DNA from: Pseudomonadota bacterium
GTDB lineage: Bacteria; Pseudomonadota; Alphaproteobacteria; Caulobacterales; Caulobacteraceae
Direction of reading: 5' to 3'
Assembly: GCA_023445955.1 (NCBI GenBank)
Contig: JAEXJH010000295.1
Location: 1 to 13,679, forward strand
DNA length: 13,679 bases
The position numbers and the translations under genes are program-made. Below, in pieces: positions 8,733 through 13,679 of the stretch (its first letter is position 1; the number at the start of each line of letters is the position of its first letter). Below the pieces are notes generated by a model. That model ran no database searches and had not been told where the DNA came from. It saw nothing but the letters and a program-made list of their open reading frames with translations.

Positions 8733-8737
8733 CCCGG

Positions 8738-8779
8738 CTTCTTTTTGCAAGAAGAACGTGGTGGCTGCGCCATCACGTT
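8738..8779 (+). terminator. Two back-to-back stem-loops after rph
   Basis: CTTCTT-TTTGC-AAGAAG (8738-8754) is a perfect 6-bp hairpin beginning 6 bases past the rph stop. It is followed with no gap by AACGTGGTGG-CTGCG-CCATCACGTT (8755-8779), a 10-bp stem with one G-U pair and a 5-base loop. No T run follows the second stem. An alternative outer pairing of GCAAG (8747-8751) with CTTGC (8789-8793) would compete with the first hairpin. It may be a terminator or an RNA-processing structure. Confidence 0.45.
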
Positions 8780-8845
8780 CGGGCCGCACTTGCCCGGACG
8801 GGGTATCGGTCCCAGATTCCAATCGTAAGGATCTAGGAGTCTCGC

Positions 8846-9823
8846 GTGACCACCCCGTTCGAAGGCCATGAAGTCGAAGCCCGCCTGCGCCCCTCGGCGG
8901 AGGCCTATCGCTTTGACCTGGACCAGGCGCTGGCCTCGATGGTCGCGCTGGAAGCCACCGTGCCGCCCGACGCCTACACGGCCGACATCCTGGGGACCGA
9001 GCGCGTCGGCAACGGCGTGGTCGTCGGCCCCGGCGGCCTCGTCCTGACCATGGCCTATCTGATCACCGAGGCCGAGGAGGTCATCCTCACTCGCAACGAC
9101 GGACGCCGCGTGCCCGCCCACGTGCTGGGCCTGGACGTCCGCTCGGGCCTGGGCCTCGTCCAGGCGCTTGAGCCCCTGGACTTGCCGGTCATGACCATCG
9201 GCTCGGCCCGCGACCTGGACGCTGGCGCGCCGATCATCGCCGCCGGCGCAGGCGGTCGCGCCCACGCCGTGGCCGGCACGGTCCTGGCCCGGATGCCGTT
9301 CGCCGGCTACTGGGAGTACCTGCTGGACGACGCCATCATCACCGGTCCGGCCCACCCGCACTGGAGCGGCGCGGCCCTGATCGGCCCCAAGGGCGACCTG
9401 GTGGGCCTGGGCTCGCTGACCCTGGAAGGCCGCGACCAGAACGATCAGGCCCGTCCGATCAACATGTTCGTGCCCGCCGAGCTGCTGCCGCCGATCCTGG
9501 ACGAGCTGGCCCGCGGCCGCAGCCCCCATCCGCCGCGGCCGTGGCTGGGCGTCTTCGCCCAGGAGATGGAGAACCACATCATCATCGTCGGCATCTCGCC
9601 CAAGGGTCCGGCCGCTCGCGCCGAGCTGAAGGCCGGCGACCTGATCCTGGCCGTCGACGGCATGCCGGTCTCGACCCTGTCCGAGTTCTACGAGTCGCTG
9701 TGGAGCCTGGGCGACGCCGGCGTCAGCGTGCCGCTGAAGGTCCTGCGCGAGGGCGACACCTTCGAGGTCGAGATCCGCTCGATGGACCGCGCCAGCCTGC
9801 TGAAGAAGCGACGCCTGAACTAA
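8846..9823 (+). CDS. HtrA-like trypsin-fold/PDZ protein, probable pseudoprotease
   Basis: A 325-residue protein with a chymotrypsin-like domain (about 45-215) and one PDZ domain (about 232-312: RPWLGVFAQEM, then SPKGPAARAELKAGDLILAVDGMPV). Compared with HtrA/DegP, the His position (normally VLTxxHV) reads LVLTMAYLI with Tyr71. The Asp position (normally SDLAL) reads SGLGL with Gly101. The serine-loop position (GNSGGPL) reads HWSGAAL with Ser174 kept. Two of three catalytic residues therefore seem lost, and I infer no peptidase activity. There is no signal peptide or transmembrane helix, unlike periplasmic HtrA proteins, so a cytoplasmic binding or scaffold role is possible. The start is GTG at 8846, with AGGAG six bases before it. 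Its stop overlaps the start of the next gene. A GATTC (GANTC) site lies at 8815-8819. Confidence 0.85.
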   Translation: MTTPFEGHEVEARLRPSAEAYRFDLDQALASMVALEATVPPDAYTADILGTERVGNGVVVGPGGLVLTMAYLITEAEEVILTRNDGRRVPAHVLGLDVRSGLGLVQALEPLDLPVMTIGSARDLDAGAPIIAAGAGGRAHAVAGTVLARMPFAGYWEYLLDDAIITGPAHPHWSGAALIGPKGDLVGLGSLTLEGRDQNDQARPINMFVPAELLPPILDELARGRSPHPPRPWLGVFAQEMENHIIIVGISPKGPAARAELKAGDLILAVDGMPVSTLSEFYESLWSLGDAGVSVPLKVLREGDTFEVEIRSMDRASLLKKRRLN

Positions 9824-10608
9824 TGCCCGGTCCCTGGGATCAGCCTGATGCGCCGCCACAGCCGGTCAAGCCGACGCGGCCGGCGGTTCCGCGTCACCGG
9901 CTCTGGCTGTGGCTGGGCCTGCTGGCCGGCCTCGGGGTCCTGGCGTTCGCGCTGAACCGCGCCTTTCCGGAAGCGATCCAGACCGGCGACGACAAGGCCG
10001 ACCTCGTCTACCAGATCGGCGTCGTGGTGCTGGTCTCGACGGCGTTGCTGCGCGGCCTGCAGGGTTCGATCGGCCAGCACCTGAAATATGTCGCCCTCTG
10101 GAGCGGGATCATCGCCGTCCTGGCCCTGGGCTACGCCTATCGCAGCGAGCTGGCCGAGGTCCCGCGCCGCGTGCAGATGGCCTTCAATGTCGGTACGCCG
10201 GTGGAGGTGGGCGAGCGCACGCTCGTCGTGCCCCAGGGCGAGGGCGGCCACTACGTCGTCGACGGCCAGGTCAACGGCCAGCGCGTGCGGTTCATGGTCG
10301 ACACCGGGGCCACCGAGACGGTGCTCAGCCAGGACGACGCGCGCCGCCTGGGCATTCCGGTCGACACCCTGAACTACGGCTATGAGGTCGAGACCGCCAA
10401 CGGCAAGGGCTACAGCGCCGCCTACGACGCCACCAGCCTGGCGATCGGCTCGATCAAGCTCGACGGCTTCCGGGTGATGGTCAACAAGGCGCCGATGAAC
10501 GGCTCGCTGCTGGGGATGAGCTTCCTCAAGCGCCTGGACGCGTTCGAATTCCGCGACCGCCAGATGATCCTGAAATGGCGCGAGGACGGTAAGGGGCGCG
10601 CCGTCTAG
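9823..10608 (+). CDS. Membrane-anchored retropepsin-like aspartic protease (TIGR02281-type, DTGA motif)
   Basis: A 261-residue protein with a proline-rich N-terminal tail and three predicted transmembrane segments (about 27-45, 61-77, 88-106). A single retropepsin-like domain follows (about 140-255). The catalytic motif is FMVDTGATETVLS with Asp160; the flap-like region and the late LLGMSFL (229-235) also fit the clan AA family that includes TIGR02281 proteins. Such proteins carry one Asp per chain and should act as dimers; substrates are unknown. The ATG at 9823 shares its first base with the upstream stop codon (TAATG), so translation is probably coupled to the HtrA-like gene. A longer open frame back to 9541 is only the antecedent gene read in another phase. 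If the tail is cytoplasmic, three helices would put the protease domain in the periplasm. Confidence 0.87.
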   Translation: MPGPWDQPDAPPQPVKPTRPAVPRHRLWLWLGLLAGLGVLAFALNRAFPEAIQTGDDKADLVYQIGVVVLVSTALLRGLQGSIGQHLKYVALWSGIIAVLALGYAYRSELAEVPRRVQMAFNVGTPVEVGERTLVVPQGEGGHYVVDGQVNGQRVRFMVDTGATETVLSQDDARRLGIPVDTLNYGYEVETANGKGYSAAYDATSLAIGSIKLDGFRVMVNKAPMNGSLLGMSFLKRLDAFEFRDRQMILKWREDGKGRAV

Positions 10609-10628
10609 CGGCCCCTTCCGTTCAACGG
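10591..10628. terminator. Hairpins in the convergent gap (possible bidirectional terminator)
   Basis: AAGGGGCGC pairs with GCGGCCCCTT (10591-10617, one bulged base), overlapping the stop codon of the aspartic protease gene. A small perfect palindrome CCGTT-C-AACGG (10618-10628) follows. The element separates two converging genes only 22 bases apart and could stop transcription from either side. There is no clear T tract. Confidence 0.4.
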
Positions 10629-10630
10629 GC

Positions 10631-10954
10631 CTAGCGCGGCTGCGGCGGGGCGACCCAGCCGTCGGCGCTGTCGATATAGGCCCTGCGCTTGACCTTGTCG
10701 TACAGGCAGAGCTTGGCGTTGTTGGAGCCGCGCGACGTGTCGGAGATCAGCACCGCGACCTTACCGACGCGATTGTCGAAGCCGATGATCGGCGACGGGC
10801 GGGCGTTGCGATAGCCGGCGGCGGCCAGGCAGCTGCGAGTGACGCGCTGATTGAACTCGGCCCAGGCGGCGGGGCTGGAGGCTAGGGCTGGCGCGGTGGC
10901 GGCCAAAGCGCCGACCGTGACAGCAGAGGCGAAGATCAGGCGAGTGAAAGACAA
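10631..10954 (-). CDS. Small exported protein of unknown function, two cysteines
   Basis: A 107-residue protein I cannot assign to a named family. A clear signal peptide (SFTRLIFASAVTVGALAATAP, residues 2-22, with an ALASS-type cleavage region near 23-27) predicts export. The mature part of about 80 residues has two cysteines (Cys42, Cys83) that could form a disulfide. It contains a stretch GKVAVLISDTSRGSNNAKLCLYD (64-86) that looks like a compact beta structure, and ends APPQPR. The start is TTG at 10954-10952, chosen because AAGGA lies 7 bases upstream, no ATG/GTG exists in frame before it, and the signal peptide begins there. It stands alone between the convergent aspartic protease gene and the XRE gene upstream on the same strand. 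Confidence 0.75.
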   Translation of the reverse strand: MSFTRLIFASAVTVGALAATAPALASSPAAWAEFNQRVTRSCLAAAGYRNARPSPIIGFDNRVGKVAVLISDTSRGSNNAKLCLYDKVKRRAYIDSADGWVAPPQPR

Positions 10955-11002
10955 TGGCGTTTCCTTGGGATGTCGAGGCGCCCCCGCCTCATCCCTTGAA
11001 AC

Positions 11003-11036
11003 GCCTCGCCCCCGCGACGGTTTCGTCCCGCGAGGC
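11003..11036 (-). terminator. Stem-loop ending the DUF2975-XRE unit
   Basis: The outer stem GCCTCGC / GCGAGGC (7 bp) encloses an inner GACG-AAAC-CGTC hairpin. It starts 3 bases beyond the XRE stop codon on the minus strand and is followed by GTTTC. The structure is strong but the T tract is short. Confidence 0.45.
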
Positions 11037-11038
11037 CA

Positions 11039-11281
11039 CTAGCCCTCGTCTTCGTCCTCGTCGTGAGCGTCAGCCGGACCGTATTCGAAGGTCAGCAGGT
11101 CGCCGGGCTGGCATTGCAGCTCGCGGCACAGGGCGTCCAGGGTCGAGAACCGCACGGCGCGGGCCTTGCCGGTCTTGAGGATCGAGAGGTTGGCGATCGT
11201 CACGCCCACGCGGTCGGAAAGCTCGGTCAGCGACATGCGGCGATCCAGCAGCACACGGTCGAGGTTCACGCGGACGGGCAT
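11039..11281 (-). CDS. XRE-family (YozG-like) helix-turn-helix regulator
   Basis: An 80-residue DNA-binding protein made of almost nothing but one Cro/CI-type helix-turn-helix domain. SLTELSDRVGVTIANLSILKTGKA (residues 17-40) covers the two HTH helices, followed by RFSTLDALCRELQCQPGDLL (44-63). This matches the YozG-like group that is repeatedly found beside DUF2975 membrane proteins. The tail DAHDEDEDEG (71-80) is very acidic. The ATG at 11281 is preceded by CGGAG about 10 bases upstream. A longer open frame to 11761 is a shadow of the membrane gene. It starts 17 bases after the DUF2975 gene and is almost certainly co-transcribed with it. The target is unknown; autoregulation is a reasonable guess because a palindrome lies in the operon's promoter region. 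Confidence 0.9.
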   Translation of the reverse strand: MPVRVNLDRVLLDRRMSLTELSDRVGVTIANLSILKTGKARAVRFSTLDALCRELQCQPGDLLTFEYGPADAHDEDEDEG

Positions 11282-11298
11282 GCGTTCGTCGCTCCGGA

Positions 11299-11832
11299 TC
11301 AGATCGTGAGTTCGGCTTCGCGGCGAAGGCGGGCGCCCTCCCGGAACACTTCGGCCAGGACGAAGACGACCAACACCGAGAACCAGGCGGTCAGGGTGAA
11401 GCTGTCGTCGATGACCTTGGCCTTGGGGGCCAGCCAGCGGGCCATGCCCGAGAAGACGTAGCGCCCGACCTCGAGGCCGGCCAGGACCAGGCCGATCAGG
11501 CGCAGGCGCACCACGTTGTCGGGATGGAAGGGGTCGCCGGCGGTCAGGGTGGCGAAGATCTTGCGCAGGCGCTCGACGATGACCATCCAGCCGCCCAGCA
11601 GCAGCGCCCAGGCAGCCAGGGCGCCGGCGAACAGCGGCCCGTCGCGGCTGATGGCCTCGACAGCGTCGCTGATCGGCAACATCGAGGCGAGCAGTTCGGG
11701 ATTGAAGCTGAACAGCAGGGCGACCAGCGTGAACAGCGACAACAGGCTGACAAAGATCCACAGCCCGACGTAGATGACGTCGAGGATGATCTTCAGAAAA
11801 CTCGATACGGAGCCTGGGCCCAAGGCGCGCAT
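11299..11832 (-). CDS. DUF2975 integral membrane protein
   Basis: A 177-residue inner-membrane protein with four predicted helices (about 13-42, 64-87, 109-128, 143-164). Family DUF2975 (YoaS-like) is recognised from LRKIFATLTAGDPFHPDNVVRLRLIG (89-114) between helices 2 and 3, and from the end AEVFREGARLRREAELTI (160-177). Both are typical of this family. The biochemical role is unknown. The gene is the first of a two-gene unit with the small XRE regulator, an association seen in many bacteria. I infer that the membrane protein may modulate or be regulated by that partner. The ATG at 11832-11830 follows a GGGGGGAT purine tract. The upstream gap contains a promoter candidate. Confidence 0.88.
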   Translation of the reverse strand: MRALGPGSVSSFLKIILDVIYVGLWIFVSLLSLFTLVALLFSFNPELLASMLPISDAVEAISRDGPLFAGALAAWALLLGGWMVIVERLRKIFATLTAGDPFHPDNVVRLRLIGLVLAGLEVGRYVFSGMARWLAPKAKVIDDSFTLTAWFSVLVVFVLAEVFREGARLRREAELTI

Positions 11833-11862
11833 GGCTGCATCCCCCCGACAGCGACGCTAAGC

Positions 11863-11891
11863 AAATTGCCCCGCGTCGCGGCGGGCGTCAA
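11863..11891 (-). promoter_or_regulatory. Candidate promoter and operator palindrome of DUF2975-XRE
   Basis: The minus strand has a perfect -35 TTGACG (11886-11891) and, after 17 bases, a weak -10 CAATTT (11863-11868), giving a leader of about 24 bases. The spacer contains the exact odd palindrome CCGCG-A-CGCGG (11871-11881), a plausible operator for a small HTH dimer. Placement is good; the -10 match is poor. Confidence 0.4.
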
Positions 11892-11912
11892 AAATCCAGC
11901 CTCTGGCCCTGG
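11890..11912 (-). terminator. Candidate terminator after the 38-residue membrane protein gene
   Basis: On the minus strand CCA(GG)GCC-AGA-GGCTGG folds into a 6-bp stem with a 2-base bulge (11896-11912), followed by A and five Ts (11890-11894). It ends where the downstream TTGACG -35 begins, so terminator and promoter abut. Confidence 0.4.
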
Positions 11913-11939
11913 AAAACCCCAGAGATCCTTGGCCGCGCC

Positions 11940-12056
11940 TTAGAGCGTCTGCACCACGAAGGCCACGGCCGACACCGGCACGGCCACGATGAGCGCGGCG
12001 GTGATGACGGTCATGAGAACCTTGTCGGCGATGCTGAACAGGCGGGCGGCGGACAT
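11940..12056 (-). CDS. 38-residue single-pass membrane miniprotein
   Basis: A short open frame of 38 codons from ATG (12056-12054) to TAA. Its product begins MSAARLFSIADKVLMTVI and continues as an Ala/Val-rich hydrophobic stretch ending VVQTL, so almost all of residues 13-35 can form one transmembrane helix. A short, positively charged N-terminal segment (Arg5, Lys12) suggests the N-terminus stays inside. A weak GGA lies about 8 bases upstream. Support comes from the coherent helix, its placement between intergenic regions, a candidate terminator after it, and the absence of any other gene there. It is not part of a longer frame. The function is unknown. It is separated from DUF2975 by 107 bases and is on the same strand; a link is possible but unproven. 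Confidence 0.6.
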   Translation of the reverse strand: MSAARLFSIADKVLMTVITAALIVAVPVSAVAFVVQTL

Positions 12057-12308
12057 CTTGTTTTCCAGTTTGAGAGACGTGGACGGGGTCGAGCCATTCG
12101 GCCTCTATCCACAGGCTCAACAGATAAGGCCCGATTCCGGTTCCGCCAATCTTGTTTATCGAGAAACGATATTAAACTCTGGTAATGATGCAAGACGGCC
12201 CAAGGGCGTTGCCGCAAGGTCACACCCGTCCCGAGCCGATCCTCCGCGCCAAACGCGAGAAGCCGCGTTAAAGGAGCCGCAAGACAGTTTTTCAGGGAGA
12301 GACGCCGG
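12057..12308. promoter_or_regulatory. AT-richer divergent intergenic region between the miniprotein and rdgB
   Basis: This 252-base gap holds no convincing gene. It is the most AT-rich stretch of the window around 12148-12187. It contains TATCG-AGAAA-CGATA (12157-12171), an inverted repeat flanked by GTTTA and TTAAAC. It also has a one-mismatch DnaA-box-like CTATCCACA near 12110-12120 and a GATTC (GANTC) site at 12133-12137. Promoters for both flanking genes should lie here, but I cannot assign -35/-10 pairs confidently. Confidence 0.4.
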
Positions 12309-12911
12309 ATGCCGCTGACGCTTGAAAAGGGCTCCAAGCTCCTGGCCGCAACCCACAACCCCGGCAAGGTTCCCGAGATCACCGCCCTGCTGGACGGGCG
12401 CTTCGAGATCGTCACCGCCGGCCAGCTGGGCCTGCCCGAGCCGGACGAGACCGAGAGCACCTTCGTCGGCAACGCCCTCTTGAAGGCCCGCCACGCCGCC
12501 GACCTCTCGGGCCTGCCGGCCATCGCCGACGACAGCGGCCTGTCGGTCAAGGCGCTGAACGGCGCGCCGGGGATCTTCTCGGCCCGCTGGGCCGGCCCGT
12601 CGAAGGATTTCCCGATGGCCATGGCCAAGGTCGAGGAGCGCCTGGAGGAGACCGGTTCTGACGACCGCTCGGCCTGGTTCACCTCGGCGCTGGCCGTGGC
12701 CTGGCCCAACGGCCCGGCCATGGTGGTCGAGGGCCGCATCGACGGGACCCTCGTGTTCCCGGGCCGCGGGACGCGCGGCTTTGGCTATGACCCGATCTTC
12801 CTGCCCGAGGGCGAGAGCCTGACCTTCGGCGAGATGGAGCCGGCCGCCAAGGACGCCCTGAGCCACCGCGCCCGCGCCTTCGCCAAGCTGAAGGCTGCGC
12901 TGTTTGACTGA
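12309..12911 (+). CDS. rdgB: RdgB/HAM1-type non-canonical purine NTP pyrophosphatase
   Basis: This enzyme hydrolyses XTP, ITP and dITP to the monophosphates and so keeps deaminated purines out of DNA and RNA. It has 200 residues, the normal length. The family motifs are all present: [11 protein letters not shown] (14-24), [18 protein letters not shown] (47-64), the metal and substrate segment [18 protein letters not shown] (72-89), [12 protein letters not shown] (157-168) and the late ALSHRARAF (183-191). The ATG is preceded by GGGAGAG with about 9 bases of spacing. The end of the gene overlaps the TTG start of hemW by 8 bases, so the two form an operon with likely translational coupling. An rdgB-hemW pairing is common in alphaproteobacteria. 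Confidence 0.96.
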   Translation: MPLTLEKGSKLLAATHNPGKVPEITALLDGRFEIVTAGQLGLPEPDETESTFVGNALLKARHAADLSGLPAIADDSGLSVKALNGAPGIFSARWAGPSKDFPMAMAKVEERLEETGSDDRSAWFTSALAVAWPNGPAMVVEGRIDGTLVFPGRGTRGFGYDPIFLPEGESLTFGEMEPAAKDALSHRARAFAKLKAALFD

Positions 12912-13679
12912 TCCCCTCGGGATATACGTCCACTGGCCGTACTGCGCGCGCATCTGCCCCTATTGCGACTTCAACGTCGTCCGTGACCGGGGCAAGACGC
13001 AGGAGCAGGCGGACCTGGCCGACGCCATCGTCGCCGATCTGGAAGCGCAACGGGCGCTGACCGGCGAGCGCCAGCTGCTCTCGATCTTCTTCGGCGGCGG
13101 CACGCCTTCGCTGATGGACCCTGTCCAGGTCGCCCGCGTGATCGACACGGCGAGGCGTCTGTGGTCGCCGGTCGCCGACCTGGAGATCAGCCTGGAGGCC
13201 AATCCGACCGACGCCGAGGCCGACCGCTTCGCCGCCCTGGCCGACGCCGGGGTGCAGAGGCTGTCGCTCGGCGTCCAGGCGCTGGACGATGAATCGCTGA
13301 AAGCGCTGGGCCGCAATCACGACGCCGGCGCGGCGCGGCGGGCGATCGCGGCGGCGACCAAGGCCTTTCCGCGCTTGTCGATCGACTTGATCTACGCCCG
13401 CCCGGGTCAGACCGACGCCGCCTGGCGCGCCGAGCTTTCCGAGGCCATCGCCCTGGGTCCCGAGCACGTCTCACCCTACCAGCTGACCATCGAGCACGGC
13501 ACCGCCTTCGACCGCGCGGTCGGGCGCGGGACCCTGGTCGTGCCCGACGAGGACCTGGCCGCCACCCTGTTCGAGACCACCCAGGAGGTGCTGGAGGCCG
13601 CCGGCTTCGACGCCTACGAGGTGTCCAACCACGCCCGCGGCGCGGCCGCCCGCTCGCGGCATAACCTCGTCTACTGGCG
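12904..13679 (+). CDS. hemW: Heme chaperone HemW (partial, N-terminal 258 residues)
   Basis: HemW is a radical-SAM-fold protein related to HemN that binds heme and delivers it to respiratory enzymes, rather than oxidising coproporphyrinogen. The iron-sulfur cluster motif CxxxCxxC is intact as [10 protein letters not shown] (Cys14, Cys18, Cys21). [29 protein letters not shown] and [11 protein letters not shown] follow in the expected order. The last visible residues, RHNLVYW, contain the HNxxYW motif that marks HemW. The start is TTG at 12904: the only upstream alternative before a stop is a CTG, and the resulting [14 protein letters not shown] fits the family start. AAGG lies 9 bases upstream inside rdgB. 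The 3' part is cut by the window edge. Confidence 0.93.
   Translation, partial: MTDPLGIYVHWPYCARICPYCDFNVVRDRGKTQEQADLADAIVADLEAQRALTGERQLLSIFFGGGTPSLMDPVQVARVIDTARRLWSPVADLEISLEANPTDAEADRFAALADAGVQRLSLGVQALDDESLKALGRNHDAGAARRAIAAATKAFPRLSIDLIYARPGQTDAAWRAELSEAIALGPEHVSPYQLTIEHGTAFDRAVGRGTLVVPDEDLAATLFETTQEVLEAAGFDAYEVSNHARGAAARSRHNLVYW

Noticed and set aside
10995..11001. CTTGAAA on the plus strand, resembling a sigma32 -35
   Set aside because: No plus-strand gene lies downstream; the adjacent genes are on the minus strand, and no matching -10 was seen.
12172..12187. TTAA followed by TAAT-like sequence, resembling a CtrA site
   Set aside because: The second half does not match TTAA at the required 7-base spacing.
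12156..12953. Minus-strand open frames opposite rdgB and hemW
   Set aside because: They are shadows of two strongly conserved enzymes.

Overview
The window is GC-rich, densely packed chromosomal DNA whose gene content points to an alphaproteobacterium of the Caulobacter group. Three things support this: the protein sequences of HrcA, RecF, GrpE and HemW; the divergent hrcA-grpE / rph arrangement; and a dnaN gene lying near recF but separated from it by unrelated genes. The genus assignment is from memory of the family and was not searched.

Left part (1-7886, all minus strand). In transcription order this runs hrcA, grpE, dnaN, a gamma-glutamyltransferase (ggt-like), an exported S9 prolyl-oligopeptidase-family peptidase, a small VOC/glyoxalase-fold protein, and the 5' two-thirds or less of recF, which leaves the window at position 1. 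hrcA-grpE is a tight heat-shock operon with a sigma32-type -35 motif upstream. A hairpin ends grpE, and a textbook intrinsic terminator follows dnaN only about 15 bases before the ggt start codon.

Middle (8016-10608, plus strand). rph (RNase PH) is divergent from hrcA. It is followed by two back-to-back stem-loops, then an HtrA-like trypsin-fold/PDZ protein that appears to have lost two of its three catalytic residues. That gene overlaps by one base (TAATG) a membrane-anchored retropepsin-like aspartic protease gene.

Right part (10631-12056, minus strand). This holds a small exported two-cysteine protein of unknown function, a DUF2975 membrane protein paired with a YozG-like XRE regulator, and an unlisted 38-residue single-helix membrane protein. 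Each unit is bounded by candidate hairpins, and the DUF2975 gene has a promoter candidate with a palindrome between its -35 and -10.

Right end (12309-13679, plus strand). rdgB (XTP/dITP pyrophosphatase) overlaps the start of hemW (heme chaperone, radical-SAM-like), which runs off the window.

Most of the window is ordinary housekeeping DNA (replication, proteostasis, nucleotide hygiene, heme). I saw no mobile element, CRISPR array, tRNA or rRNA. The least-explained items are the degenerate HtrA-like / retropepsin pair, the 38-residue membrane protein, the DUF2975-XRE module with its putative operator, and the structured spacer after rph.
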